This document shows positions 38,401-52,100 of a DNA stretch of 64,000 nt, in pieces. A model generated the notes under the pieces. It was not told the DNA's origin. It did no database searches and was given only the letters and a program-made list of their open reading frames with translations. Every line of letters begins with the position of its first letter. Positions within the stretch are counted from its first letter, which is position 1. This DNA comes from Membranipora membranacea (Eukaryota; Bryozoa; Gymnolaemata; Cheilostomatida; Membraniporidae). A program made the position numbers and the translations under genes. The stretch is from contig OU612068.1 of the NCBI GenBank assembly GCA_914767715.1, positions 32,676,001 through 32,740,000 of the forward strand, given 5' to 3'.

Positions 38401-38553
38401 ATACAAAGCCATTAGGGCTAGTAAGCATAAAATAATGATCAGTCATCATGGAATTGGCAGAATGTCTAGCCTAAATCTTAGAGCTCTTTGGGTTCATATT
38501 TACCTGGTTGGCTTAAGCTGGTCCTCGGCTTCAGTCACCATTGGTTTTTCCAT
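32420..38553 (-). CDS. GATAD2: Transcriptional repressor p66 (GATAD2), NuRD subunit, 8 coding exons
   Basis: Exons on the minus strand: 38553-38504, 37901-37376, 37115-36987, 35573-35379, 34929-34785, 34560-34316, 33414-33174 and 32823-32420. The sum is 1935 bases, 644 residues, close to the size of human GATAD2A. The N-terminal region contains EPEIITLSDSEDE, like the VIVLSD segment of vertebrate p66. Residues about 203-234 form the conserved CR1 coiled coil (QLRVEETKLILLRKLKQS), which in the family pairs with MBD2/3. PPPL motifs follow, then a second conserved block (QLEQALRQVPAPKPPPPEVN). A GATA-type zinc finger uses C453, C456, C476 and C479, with the family's CKTDFTPVW core. The C-terminus ends ELQRQYLLDMI, another family signature. 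It acts in the nucleus bridging MBD and CHD4 modules. The finger loop is 19 residues, two more than I recall for the human protein. A 5' untranslated exon must lie upstream, because an acceptor lies two bases before the ATG. Confidence 0.95.
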
Positions 38554-41430
38554 ACCTGTAATACAAAATATATAATATGGTAATCAATATAGTGTAAAAG
38601 GGAGATATCACCAACCCAGATCTTCGCTTGTAAAATGAAACCTCAATGCATGGCGGTCCCTAGACCGATTTTGGAGGATACCATTGAGACCGGTTTTTGA
38701 CATTGTTAGAAACTTTGATTAGGAAAAGAATGTTGAAAAGGCGTAACAGCTAAACCAGAGGATAGTCTTACCATTGAATGTTGCAACAAATAATAATAAA
38801 TATGGATTGACAAGCAAACTTCATATGGACATAATGTTTCACAGCAAGTCTGACACAATGACTGTCTTGTCTTAATTTAAAAGTCGTCTATCCACGAGGC
38901 TGTATGAGAACAATCAGATGTCACCGTTAAAAAGGTTTTAGAACATCATCAGCATATAACAATGAAGTAGGCCCCAGCCTATGCTTGCAGGATTCTTATT
39001 CCTGATACAAAGTATCCACATAGCAGGCTGTGGAGTGATATCCACATAGCAGGCTGAAAATGACAAGTCCAAAATTGCCCTTCAACTCAGGCCAAAACAC
39101 GTCCCAGAACTGTTAGTATACCAATAAAATCAAGAAAAGCCCATGGACATTATTTAACAAGTGTTATATAAGCCAAGCCTCACCAACGGAAAAGCTGGTG
39201 ATTCAAAACAACAATCAAAAGTTCCTAGTTCCATGAATTCCACGATCGTCAATCTCTACAAAAAGTCCTGATTAAACCTGGACCAATTAGCAGCCTTTGA
39301 GTGTCTGACAGAATAGAATGTTAATTACGAGGTTTGAGATGAACCTTTCCATCTTTTTGTTCATGTTGCCAATTCCACTGTTTGCATGGATAGTGACTTA
39401 GCTAGCAATAAAGATGCTAGTCACTGAGTAACTGATGGTGCGATCGATCGATGTTTGACAATTAACTCTTTGACTGGGGGGGGGGGGGGGGGGTACCATG
39501 AAACTGAAAAACTTGCAGGGAATGTGTGTAGAGGTAGAGCTTAACATAATAGTAAGTAATCCCTTGGCCTTAATTAATTGGTGGAAGAAAGAAGACCACT
39601 AGGTGCTCATTCATTGTAGAAACTAGACCAGAAGTTCTTTACCTATTGCAGTATGTGAGATTTGAGGGAAATCCCATTCCCAATTCATTGCATTTGCAAG
39701 CAATCAATGTTGTGTGTAGGGTGTTGTGTGCTGAAGTGTAGTTACTACTACACTCACTGATCATTGAATTGATTATTATAGGTCAGGATTAAACTTGCAT
39801 GCATAGATAGATAGAACTAACTAAATGATGTAGTAAGAAGTGCAGAGTTATTGCTATGCTTCTAGTTACTACTACTATGTAGGATTGGTCAACCAGTCAG
39901 TTAAAATCTATGGAAAAAAGCCATGATGATTTAGTTTGTTTCTTTAGCTTTCATTCAATGGAAGTGTAGTGTGTAGTGAGAGTGTGACCAACAAAAGTGG
40001 AATTCCTAGTTGATTACACAAAATGATTAGGGGATATACCACCAACCTGCCTTATCTGTCATTCCAAGCTGTTTGAAATGTGGTGTTGGATGCCTAGGTA
40101 CACTGATGACTTACACTTCACCTCTGCCAGAAGAAGTGGAATTTTGAGGATTTGTCATTGTTTTACTCAAAATGGCGACTTCTTACAGAGCCTCTTTGAA
40201 GGGGCCTTTCAAGGTTGCATTGCTTTGTTTACGTAGGTGATGGAAAAAATTACTGTAGAGAGTGAGTGTCCCGTGTAAAAATAAATTGATCGGAAATAAT
40301 ATTGATGAAACAAAATTTGCGATGTAAGCAAGATTCCTAGTCTCATTTAGATTAATTGTACTTGATTTGCCCGATATGACTTGAAAAGCCACATTATTGT
40401 GTGGATTTCAATTGATGTTAACATGGTATAACAAACAGTACTAGCTCTACAGTATCAAAGTTTTGATCAATTGATGGGCTTGGATCACCAACCCTGAAAA
40501 GCCTCTTATTGACTATTAGTTGATTGGACAGCATGTAGTTTATCATCACGTGATGACTTGGCAGAGATTCTATTTATAGATATATGATTAGAATTTTTTT
40601 TAGATGTAGGTACCAATAATAAATCTGTCATCCTCCCAATGATAGCCAGGCCTCCATAGGCGACTTCCAGAAATATAGGAACTTGCGTACTCATATCTTT
40701 CAATTATGGTAAAAGCTCTCTGGCATATGTATCCCATGTGGATCGCTGGCATTCCTTGCCTTTTAAACCAAGTACACAGATTTTCAAATCAGATTACACT
40801 TTTATTGAATTTAGTGGAGTGTAAGAAAAATAACGCTATAGAATCTGTTGGGTAAAACTTGATGACATATACAGCAAAAGTAGATAAATACATAATTGTG
40901 AAAACTGTAACAATACATGGACTACTACCAAGATATTTACAAATTGCTTTTGGCAACCATAAGAGATTTATGTATATACAAATATGTAAAGATAGCGATG
41001 AAAGATGAGAATGAAAAATAATAAATACACCATACCTAGCAAATTGAATTGTTCTGCCTAATCATGGGTTGATTATAAAGTTTGATGCTGTTTATCTGTG
41101 TAATTGAGATGCCGTTATGATGTATTTTACTACTACATACATAGACACATGCACAGATATGTTGGTAGGTCGACCCCCCATTGATACAAACGGCATTTTA
41201 GTCATGCTCATTATGAACATAAAGAGTAAAAATAATATAAAAGTTTCAAATGATGAAATGAGCTAGCAAAGATAGTCTTAAGAAAATGTCCATGCATTGT
41301 TGTCTAAGGTTATCCAGAATAATATCGGAATCTAAACTTTTTGCACAGAATAATGATGGGGCTTGCTTGCTCTGAATATAATCTTCTCAGGTACGACGCT
41401 CACACACTGCGATTAATATAACTATGTTAA
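38554..41430. other. Intergenic region between MAU2 and GATAD2
   Basis: No coding exon was recognised. It must hold the GATAD2 promoter and 5' untranslated exon and the MAU2 3' untranslated region; a minus-strand AATAAA lies near 40801. It also contains an 18-base poly-G run and two copies of TCCACATAGCAGGCTG (about 39014 and 39043). Confidence 0.45.
39476..39493. repeat. Poly-G run, 18 bases
   Basis: Uninterrupted G18 between GATAD2 and MAU2. Confidence 0.95.
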
Positions 41431-44400
41431 TCACAAGTACTGATCGAGTTGATGTGCCGAGTGAGCGTTGGGATGAGATGAAGCAGCATGTGTGGGATGT
41501 GACGATGTGCCATGTGACGGTGTGCCATGTGACGCTGTGTGATGTGAGGGATTGCCATTTGTGGCGTGACTTGTAGAGGCCATAGCTGATGTCCCTCCAC
41601 CGTTCAGGTGATGATAGTCCATACTCTGACTCATATCACCTACCCACTGAAACAAGAAAACAAATAAATCATCAAAAATACATTGCCATAGTTTAGACAC
41701 TTATGAGTTTCATGACACAGAGTTGAGTTGAGTTTGAGTAAAGATTCTGGTGCAAGACTTGCGAGAGACGTAGAAATGGATACATTGGATATAATTTGTG
41801 GATTTTTCTGCTAACCGTCACTGTGACCTGACAAATGACTCAGCCCTATGTATAATACTGAGAGTGAGAGTGGTGATATACTCGTTGTTAACTTTCTAAG
41901 AATCAGACAGGGCGTATACTACATACAATAACTATGATGGTAAGATAATTATATGAGTTAACCAATATTATATATCTGATAGACGATAGGGTTGGCCGTT
42001 GACCTCTACACCTCAACATCTGAGGCCCGAGGAGCTGAACAGTGAACAACTACACACACATCCAGGTAAGGCGCAAAGCGTGATCAGCAATGTGTAAAAG
42101 TTCCGATGGGAGATTCTGGATTTTCAAACAGGGAGCATGCAGTCACATCGGGAAACCTTTGTGTTATCAAACATTAGAAAAGGGAACCAAACACACTCCC
42201 TGGTAAATGGACTAGCCTGATGAGATACTACTGATATATTTATTTTGTGGTTGTAGAGAACCAGTTGAATTTGTAAGTTTACGAAAGAGATATATATTGA
42301 AGACAACTGATGGAAAAGAATACTTAGAACTGTGCAAGTGGTATCTATACCTAGGAAAAACGTAACAGAACTAAGGACTAAAACAAGTATTAATTCCAAA
42401 GCATTGGAAAAAACCACAAAATGTTTCTGACTAATTTCTACGAAATGTAACATTATTTCTAGGAGACTAATAAGGACAGAAATGGGGAAGGGAGAGCAAC
42501 GAAGACAGAAATGGGGAGGCCATGCCCAAAACCAGGTCACAGATAACAGTTCATGTTTGGAAGCCAAATTAAAAATTCAACCTCTAAAGCAAATGGAACA
42601 AAGGAGCAAAAAATTAAAAACTGGCCTATTAGTGCCGGATTCTCAATAAATCACTACTGCACAATTTACAGCCATTTTGAAATCAGCCATGTATGAAAAG
42701 GCAAATACGGCCAAAATTAATGCTTCAGGTTTATTTCCCATCTATCATTACAATTCTTCCTCAACATCGACATCAAAATTGAACAACAGCCAGATCAAGA
42801 AAACCAAAGTTTTCTTTTGAGAACTCAGTATTTCCAATGGTACACATACATGCACACGATGATTGTGCAATGGGCCAACTATTTTGATTGTGGCCAGGCA
42901 GAGTCCAATAAGGTTGCTAGACATGATAAAACCTAGTCTTCCCAATGAGTCAAGCAGTCATGCTCAACAGGAAGCAACATCTGCATTAAAAAGCTTGACA
43001 ATGCAGACTACACAAGTTTGAGGTGGTGACATCAATAATATAGAATATCAAGGATTGTAATATTGTAATAAGAAGAGTCACTGATACTATATCAAATTTT
43101 TGACTTAGAATCAATTTTGATTTTAAGACCATAATTACACATACTCAAACATAGCCTACGGTAATCTTCCCGGCAGATAATATCAGTGAGAAGTTTGCGA
43201 CTTTTAGATACGACGCCATGGAAACATTCTTAGGACTCTGATGAGTCATTGACAGACCAAAGTATTTACAGCCGCATACAAACTGAGCTATAATATGGTC
43301 CCCCCCCACTCCCTCGTCACTTCTACTGCACTACTATGCACTACTAGGACTACAGACTAACAATTAATTACATACCGATATAACATTATGTTCAGGAGAT
43401 TCGCTGGCATTACAATGATCAGTAAGTAATGTATGACTGAGAGTAGAATGTGCATGTGACTCTTGTGCTTCTCCAGTGAAGTTACCACAAACTCTGTATA
43501 AATCTACAACATTCAGTACTAATCAGTCATGGTGTCTCAGAGAAAGTGTGCGATGATGTCATCTCAATATACATATGCATGTTTATTCACACTAGACTGA
43601 AGTGACTCGACCCTTTACCTTTTAGCATAGCTGTGCCCCACAACTGTATGTTGACCTCAGGTATCTTCTGCGCGAGCTGCATCGCTGGGTTCACCATCTC
43701 CAGTACTTCATGTGTTTTACCCAACTGAAGGAAGATCTGACCTAACAGTACAAGACCACAAGCTGTCAGCTTGTGTAGGTCTTCTGTATTGGCTGATTTG
43801 AGGGCATCTTGTAAAAATAACCTGTCAAATAGAAACGGCGATCGTTTCATAACAAGCACCTGCTTTCAGTCACGTTCTGGGCTGACTGTTTGATGTGCCT
43901 GGTAGCCTGAAATATCACCATGTCGTCGCTGCAGCTACTATATTCCATTACATTGTCATATTCTTGTGTGGGTGTATTTACCACTATCAGTAAATTTGAA
44001 AGGTGTAGTCACAGAGCTAAGCATATCAACTGTAATCTATTCATTGTAAGCAACCATGCACTTCATATTCCAGGAACAGGAAGCATTCGAATATTATATT
44101 CTAATCAGCTGATAAGATCGTAAAATGATGACGTTAGAAATAATGCTTACGTGTAAAATTAACCACAAAATGGGTCCCAACTTATTACAAATTTTCTGGT
44201 TCACAAAGCAGAAATGCTACAGTATTAAGATTGAGTATACTTACTTGGCTTCTGGATATTGTGCTTGGAAGAACCTTTGTAAGGCATTGACATAAGATGC
44301 TGCGGCTTTGAGACTGTATGATCTACAGAGTACAGCAGTTGTGTCAGAAAAATTTACACATGAGTGCATGCAGTAAAGAGAAATATATGTGGTCTCCACT

Positions 44401-47400
44401 TGAATTACAGCAAATAAAAAAAGTTAGATTGTGTCAGGAAGCTAGCAGAACAAACATAAATCGTCAACATTAGGGATAAAAGTATTGCTGGTGTATGACT
44501 GACTGACTTGTTTATGGTGTATGTATTGATTGCAGACATGAAGTCCTACATCACTTACAGACCTTCATATATTGATACAGACAGGGAGAGAACAGTGACA
44601 GCTGATGTCATACTTACTCCTGAGGTACTTGGTGTGGATGTATATGCTGTAATAATGCCATGAAATCTGAGTGCCGATTTGACCTGGCATAGATTATACC
44701 CAGATTCAGGTTGATAAATGTCCAAAAATGTGGATCACTACAGCAACCCAGTGCTGTCTGAAACTGTGATATTGCATTATCCATACAGTTCATGGCCATT
44801 GCATACAAGCCCTGTGAGAAATAATAGAAATTACATGAGAGTAAAAAGAATACTATGGATCAAAACAGTTTTTCTGAGCTTATAAACTGGACTAAAATAC
44901 CAGTACACCAATACTCAACCCCGCATGTCATAATGTTAAAATCACCAGAATACAATGGAGATGCAGCTATAAGGCAACCAACGGTAAACATATCCAACAG
45001 TAAGTGATCTAATGACATAATGAGATGAACAACAATATACATTAAACATGAATACTCAGGCTTATAATTATATGCATACAATACACAGTGTAGCGTAGTA
45101 TAGTATAGTTTTATGTTGTACTTACTATCAGTGTATGTAGCTGTGATTTATGACTCTGATATAACCTGGAATCTTGTAAACATATAAACTTTAAATGAGA
45201 GATCTACAAATAAGAGTGAGATAAAGTGACATTCTACTAACACCAGCCAGCATATAACCAACTAGACAAGGCAACAACATACAAAGTTATTAGTATTTAC
45301 AACTTTACAAGGGGGCACAACTTCAAGGCACATATTTCATATTGACATGACGCCTGCCATGGTGGATGATGGGGGATTAAAATGAATTAGGTACCTGTTT
45401 GATGGCTGTGACTTTGTTGCCAGTGCTGATGTGGCACATTATAATATTCTCCAGTAACATCACTTGAAAACTAGTCAGTAGTGGGCTTTCATCTATTGCT
45501 GCAATACATGAAGGTTAACAAGTTTACGTACACAAGATATTTTGTCTAATCATTCAAATGTAGATAAAGATAACTGGTTATGTTGCATGAATGATGAAAG
45601 TGCTGCCGATGATGCGCCTGCCAGTGGTGAGAATGTGTTTGTTAAAAGCTGCCGGTGGAAGAACGCATTATTTTCAATTTATATGCAGAGATGAAATCGT
45701 AAGTGGAAAGTAACTCACATTTGAGGGCTTGGATTTGAGCGAGAGCTTTTTCTGAGTATGTTTGTGCCTTTTCTAAGTGCCCAGCCTGAACTGCATGGTA
45801 GACACTGACTAGGTAGACAAGGATACACAGGTGCTCTTTTGGCATCCACTGAAATACCTCAATAGTCTGTGCTGTCGGGTTGAATGCCATTGCTGTGTCT
45901 AAATAGAAAGCCATATTATAAATTGGAGATGAAAAACAACACATTCTTCAATAACAACTTAGCATAAAATAGGACAAGCATCCAGAGCAGAAACACAAGC
46001 ATATTCACAATTTGCATTTTGAACTGGATACACGGATGACTATTAAACACGTAAGTGAAAAAAACCAACTTTAGAAACCCCTACAAAAAAGGCAACTCAA
46101 CAACTGCAGGAGTGGATCACTCCCAAGTGCATACAACCATCAATATCTGGACTGTTAGTTAGGCAGCGAGTGTATTTCCTTATCTGTTTGTTATAATGCA
46201 AGCGGCTGATCAACTGGTGACTTGATTTTAAGTTATAAGTGAAGCATTTATTAAACTCTATATACAAACCAACCTTCTTGTGTAGTGAGATGTTGTATAC
46301 AGTCTTGAAGTTGCCGTAGCAATGTTTTGACGCTTTTTGTCATTCCACACGATAAATAGTGCGTGACTTGAAGAGTTAAAAAGAAAGCCTTGAGCATACC
46401 TTTGCTCTCTGCGGAGCCATGGTATTCAGTTATCATCCGCCCGCAAGCTGACATTACCTGCGAAGTCTCTTGTGAGTTATGCATTAAAAGTGCAACCTAA
46501 AATATGTAGAAATAAGGTTTTTACTTCGCAACATTACCATGTAGTGGACACTATGACGATCTCTTACTTCCACCAGTCAAATCAGCTACAAAAGTCATGT
46601 GGAAATTCATAGTTCTACAGGTGGGAAAGAAAAAATTCAATTATTGAGCTCCATGATATTGACTTTTTCAAAAAGAGGTAAGGCTTAAACTAATATGAAG
46701 AAAACTCACCAGTCCTTTAGATAAAAGAAAAAGTAGTTCTGTGTGTGTAGAGTTAATACTGTGACTAAAATTACATCCCGTGTCCAGCAGCTGATAAGCC
46801 ATCTGTAAATCTCTGCTTGTTATGTACAGTTGCTAAAGTAAAAGTGAGAAGGACATTGAATAAGTCATGTAATATCTATCTCTACATTTTTAGAGCATCA
46901 TTGCTGCTTGGACAAAATATCAATTGATATTCATAGTTCACAGAGTGCTATGTGCATATGGGTAATATATGTCTGGTTGGAATTTGTGATAACCTATCAA
47001 AACTTTCATCGAGTCTTCAATCTTGCGAAATTTGGGGTAGGACAACGTGTTAGCTTGCATACTTACAGAAAGTTGAAACAGGAGTCTGCATTGCCAGTAG
47101 TGTGACTGTTGAGACAGCTCGACACCTTTATGCAACAGCGAGCAAGCGTTAGCTGAATCTCCCTGAAAATAGGAAAAACAGATGAAAATTTTTACCGAGA
47201 TAGATTAACTGTAAATAAACGTAAATTATCACAATAATATTTCAGGTATTGTTGAGCTCGTGAATGACATTCGATCAGGGACAAAGAGGAAATCTTCCTC
47301 GCAATAGTGTTTCATCTGATAGATGAAGGAGAAGTTAATTGATAAGATGCTTTGCGTTGTTCCTACGGAAAAAAACCTCGGGATGAGATAGGCAATCTGT

Positions 47401-48257
47401 AACATCTCACTAGTTTTGTTCACAAACCTGCTTGAGTAAGAGCTCAGATAGAATAGACACAGATTCAAATTTGACATCATCCAGTGACGGATCTTGGAAC
47501 GATACGGTCCACTGCAAAGACAGAAATTGGAACATAGCTAGATCAATTGGTGATGTTATTGATACAACAGTTAAAATAGTACCAAAAGAATTGCAGTTTA
47601 AAGTTAGGAATGAAGCAGGACTGGTGTATAAATCGATGATTTTTCAATAAATTGAGACAGAGACGAAATGGGCTTGAATCAAACGGACATTAGGATCATA
47701 TGGGCCTGGGGAAGCTTTTGAGTGATGACATGTATTAAATAATATGATGGGTATGTAATATACTACCACACCTGCTGTACACAGCAAGTAAGTTCTGACT
47801 GGCTTTCTGATTTTGGAATGCAAGTAAGATTAGATTAGCTAAATTTTAATATTAGCATTTATTTCAAACTCTGTACCAAACAGTACTCTTGTGTTGACTT
47901 CCTGACCCCCATAATAAAGAAACCTGTATTTAAAACTTAGAGCACAGCAACATATGGCCTCTCATTTATAGGACTAGAACTCACTTACTCACTTATAATG
48001 GAACATAATATGTGAAATAAATATGATTGACTCACAGCTTTCTCCAAGTGTTGTCTGGCTGAATCAATATTTTCTGTAAAATTCAAGAGGACAGTCCCAA
48101 GCTGCAGATGAGTTCTAGCCTCTAATCTTGGTGGTGGATTACAGTTCAAGACTCCCTGTAAGCACTGTATACACAACTTTATATTTGGAGGATTGGATGT
48201 ACGAAAACTTTCAGCTGTTCCAAGCAAACCCAAATAGAGTGGATCTAGATTCGCCAT
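41431..48257 (-). CDS. MAU2: MAU2/SCC4 cohesin loader subunit, 13 exons
   Basis: Exons on the minus strand: 48257-48036, 47511-47428, 47162-47067, 46832-46710, 46496-46274, 45898-45719, 45498-45395, 45203-45126, 44811-44618, 44322-44245, 43821-43619, 43503-43376 and 41646-41431. The sum is 1929 bases, 642 residues, near the 613 of human MAU2, and every junction keeps phase. Family landmarks: LYLGLLGTAESFRTSNPP, EARTHLQLGTVL, DVKFES..LSELL, HYWQCRLLFQLS, VTHYLSCG..KSVKTLL, MPKEHLCILVYLVSV, EKAQTYSEKAL, KLTACGLVLLGQIF and PAMQLAQKIPEV. The protein is a helical TPR-like superhelix that wraps the N-terminus of NIPBL/SCC2, and the pair loads cohesin on chromatin. The start is chosen by alignment to the family; the frame is open further upstream. 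The last exon is lineage-specific: a His/Ser/Thr-rich tail with five-residue repeats (ASHGT, PSHGT, SSHPT). Confidence 0.96.
41496..41550. repeat. 15-base coding tandem repeat in the MAU2 tail
   Basis: On the plus strand the unit CATGTGACGGTGTGC recurs at 15-base steps, three to four imperfect copies. On the coding strand it gives a pentapeptide repeat with SH in each unit. Because 15 is a multiple of three, changes in copy number would not break the frame. Confidence 0.8.
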
Positions 48258-49156
48258 CTTTGTTTGTATGACATTGACCTTCACTTTGTTCTCCTGCCTT
48301 TGAAGGTAAAAACTGTATTTTAGATTTGTCTCCACTATATTATTCTGGGTCAGAGAAAATGCAACTCCAATGATGGTGTACAAACATTGTTGAAGAAGAA
48401 AAGAAGTGGAGGTCATAACTCTATTCATTATTTTTATCAGGAGAAGCAATCAGAAGAAGATAAGGAATGAAGGAGATTCTTTGACTTTGAGTCGGATTCA
48501 TCATAAATATTGTAAGTTATGAACCTTTTCTGGCAGCGTCTTTGTGCTCAGTTGAATTTTCTCAGAGTGACTGTGGTGAGTGAGTGATTGATTTCACTGA
48601 TCACTCATTTATTTAAATTATTATTATTACTACTAATTAGTCATTCTATTAAATTTTCATTGTTTTTGTGTCTTCAGTTCAGAGGTCAGTATTTTTTTTT
48701 CTGTGGCCGGTGGTGGATAGGCCTTCTCTTCTTTTGCTCTGCTGTGGGGTGTAATTTTTAGCAAATATTGGCAAACATACTTACTGTACTGCTCTGCTGT
48801 GCCAGAGAATAGAGATGGTTTAGTTAGACAGATCTTTTTTTGGCAGTGCTCTGAGTATCAATATGTGATCTGCCTCCTGCCAATGAGGGAGAGGGAGTTC
48901 ATTGCTCCTGCCACCATCCAGTCTTTAAGACCACTTGATACCAAGGAGTTCTCCTTGTTGGCAAAAAGCTTAGGCCTATTATGTATGTGATTTGGGTATC
49001 AAATATTGACGAATCTCTGAACATAGATCATTTCTAAATTTGGTTTCATACTGACATCATTTATGTTGTAGCGGAAGGAAGTTTGCCTTGTGTACAGGTC
49101 TGATTCTATTTATGAAAGAAGGGTGTTGCTGCTCGTCACACAGGCGGAAGATAGTA
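48258..49156. promoter_or_regulatory. Head-to-head region, possible shared promoter of MAU2 and the zinc-finger gene
   Basis: MAU2 (-) and the zinc-finger gene (+) start about 900 bases apart, facing away from each other. No other gene is recognised between them, so one bidirectional promoter is plausible. I see no clear TATA box or named factor site. A splice acceptor (TGTACAG) at 49091-49097 suggests the zinc-finger gene has a 5' exon in or before this stretch. The short open frame at 48799-48990 has no family support. Confidence 0.4.
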
Positions 49157-52100
49157 TGGAGCGCAACAACACACTAGAGGAAAAGAATCATGAGTCGTCG
49201 TCACCACCACTGCCTGCAGCTGCTTTTGGTAAATTGCCTTTGAAAGTCCCAATGGCTGTTGGTGGCGCCCGATCTAATTCTCCTAAAATGTGTAAAACCT
49301 CCATGAAGCCAGCTTTCAATAGACCATTCAAACAAGCCACATTTGAAAATCGTGGAAAACAAGACGGATCATCAAATCTATACGTATCATTCACTAGTGA
49401 AACTTCGCTTAAATCCAGGGCAGATCTTGCAGCGCAAATAGCACAACGATCTGCCGCAGCTCAATCAAAAGTGCGGAGTGATGCTATGCTATCAAGGACA
49501 GCACCAATCAGAACTATTCAGCCCCTGCCCGCCCCCCTTCCTCCATCGCAGAAGTTACCTGCACAGGAAGCTCCTGGAGAAGCCCTGTCAAAAGGAATCA
49601 TCATCCCGACACATCCACTCCAGACTCCAAGCTCGGTATCACATCCCAAGCCAAAATCTAAGTCAGGTAGGGCATATGGCCGCTTGGTCAATTCAGTATT
49701 GGTTTATTTCCGTTTTAGTGCCATCTGATTTTCTAACATTTTTGATAGATATTGGTCCAATTTCGACAAATAGCTTGTTGCCAGCTATGAACGTACCTGA
49801 TTTTATTCTTTAAGGCATACCTCTGTACAAGGATATAATCACTATTGACAAAAAGAAAATCGCTGAAGAAGTGGACAACCTTCCCAAACCGGACCACCTA
49901 CTTGATGCTGAAAAAGAACTCCTCGCATTCACAAGTGTCAAAACGTAAGACTTTTCATAACAAAATATAGCAATATGTGCAATGATCTAATGACTGAGAC
50001 ATCAAAACATTGCTGTGTCTAGTAAAGCATTTTATTACTCATGTCTTGTTTCTTTATATGTGTCAAATTTATCACTGAGCGGCTAAAAGTGCTAAAATAA
50101 TGATCTCTCATGTGACGTAAAGTTTTAATTTGCTATTGTGTTAATTTTTCAGGTTCTCCCAAGAATTTGTTGCCCCATACAAACACCCATGTGTGGGTTG
50201 CAATGATGTCTTTCCATCACAGTTTTCACTAGACGATCATCTTAACAGGCAGAGTTACCAGTTGACCCTCGACTGCCCCCAATGTTACCGAAAACTTAAC
50301 TTCACTAATAAATGTCGTATGTATGAGCACCTCACTTCAGAACACAGAATAGCAGATAAGGCACACTGCAGTCAACTAGCTGCTATGTATGTCACCCTTC
50401 AAGTGCTGCCAAGAGCTCAGATTAAGCTAACTAACCCAGCTGCTGCAGCAGTGCAAGTCAGTGCTAACGGAACTGGTGATGTCGAAGAAAAAATGGATAC
50501 TGGAGCAGCCCCAGAAGCTGAGAATGGTGCAACAAATGATACTCATTCAGCGGATTCAAAAACTGAACTTGATTGTACTGAAGAACCAAAACCAACCAAG
50601 AATGGCTCAGCATCTCCTCCTAAGCTGGTAGGTAGTAGGCCGAAGTAGACTCGTATAGCTACTTCCATAGCTTTATGTTGAGAGGGCATTATGTGGTCAA
50701 ATTTTAGAATTGACGTGGCAACCGATGTCCCTTGTTTTGTACATACAATCGTTTTGTGTATATATTATGTCCCTTGTTTCATTTAAAGTGTCAATATTCT
50801 AGTAAGAAAAGAAACACAATTGTGTTGCTGACCAAAAGACAGAACTTCTATTGGTAGTTTTTGAGTGAAACTGATTTTTACCATATCTATTTATGATTAG
50901 GCCTCACCAACCAATCAGCAGAGTCCCAAACAGAAGACTAACGGCGGCAGCGCTGCACCTGATATAGCCTCTGAAGAGGAGGATGAATCAGCTGTTAATT
51001 GTACTGAGTGTTCTCGTACATTTGAAACTGAGTACACCATTCAAACTCACTTCTCAATCCCAAGCTCTGACGCTAAGGAACCTGAAGTATGCATACCATG
51101 TCGAACAGAGCTACCGACCCCCTGTGCTCGCCGGGCTCACATGAGGGTACACAGTCTAACTGAGCCTTATGTCTGTCCTGACTGCGGAGTTCGGATGTTC
51201 AAGAAGAATGTATTTCTCAAACATCTCCGACTCTACTGCCTGCATTACAGCGTTGTAAGTGGGACTATATCTGGGTAGCTATTACAGCTGCTGCCTAATA
51301 TGTAACATTAAATCACTGCCACAGCATATCAGTGTTTGGGGGGTCAAATAAAGGATTGGAAATATATGACACAGACAGACACCTTCATTGTAGTATTCAT
51401 GGTAGACGTTGATAAAGCATTGCAGACCTTTCTCTTTGTCAATTTCATCTTGGTTTCTAATGACAAGATAAACCAAATATCATCGCCCAAGGTCGATGGT
51501 CCTGCTTCGTTGTACTGCATATTGAAACGAAAGAGATTAGATTATTTAAATTGCGCCTGGTGTAGAGACAAAAGTGAAACTGTGATACATGTAACAAACT
51601 CGAGTGGGTATTATTACAGCTGTTGGCTATAACTTGTTTTTATCTTTGATGCAGCTTTCAGAGTTTACATGTCCCGGGTGTCCATCAAACTCTTTCTCAA
51701 CTGCAGACGAGCAGCTAGCCCACCTCAAAGCCAACCCATCTCACCTGAGGTTTGACGGAGAGAAGAGCTACTATAAATGCAACGGCTGTCCCAAAGCCTT
51801 CAAGTCTGTTGCTGCTCACAGCAAACACGAGGTACAACATATGGTTCTAATTACAGTAGACGCACAAAATCAGCATACATTCAAGTAATGTGATAGCCGA
51901 AAATGCTGAAAAGAAATTTGTTCAACAATTTGTTGTTGTACAGTGGTATAATAATTTGACGATTAACTCTGATTGGTGTGTGTTATACCTAACAGTTGTT
52001 GGCGTGGAGGATTGGCCACACCACACCACACCTGGTATCTTATGTTATGTGGAATGCTATGTTACTCTGATAGCTGAGCTCAAACTCTCATATGCAAACA

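Noticed and set aside
40162-40205. YY1-like site or start (AAAATGGCGAC) as the GATAD2 promoter
   Set aside because: A single short motif, about 1.6 kb upstream of the first coding exon; too weak to call without transcript data.
48799-48990. First exon of the zinc-finger gene with an earlier ATG
   Set aside because: The frame has no family features, and I could not find a donor that joins it in phase to the exon starting near 49098.
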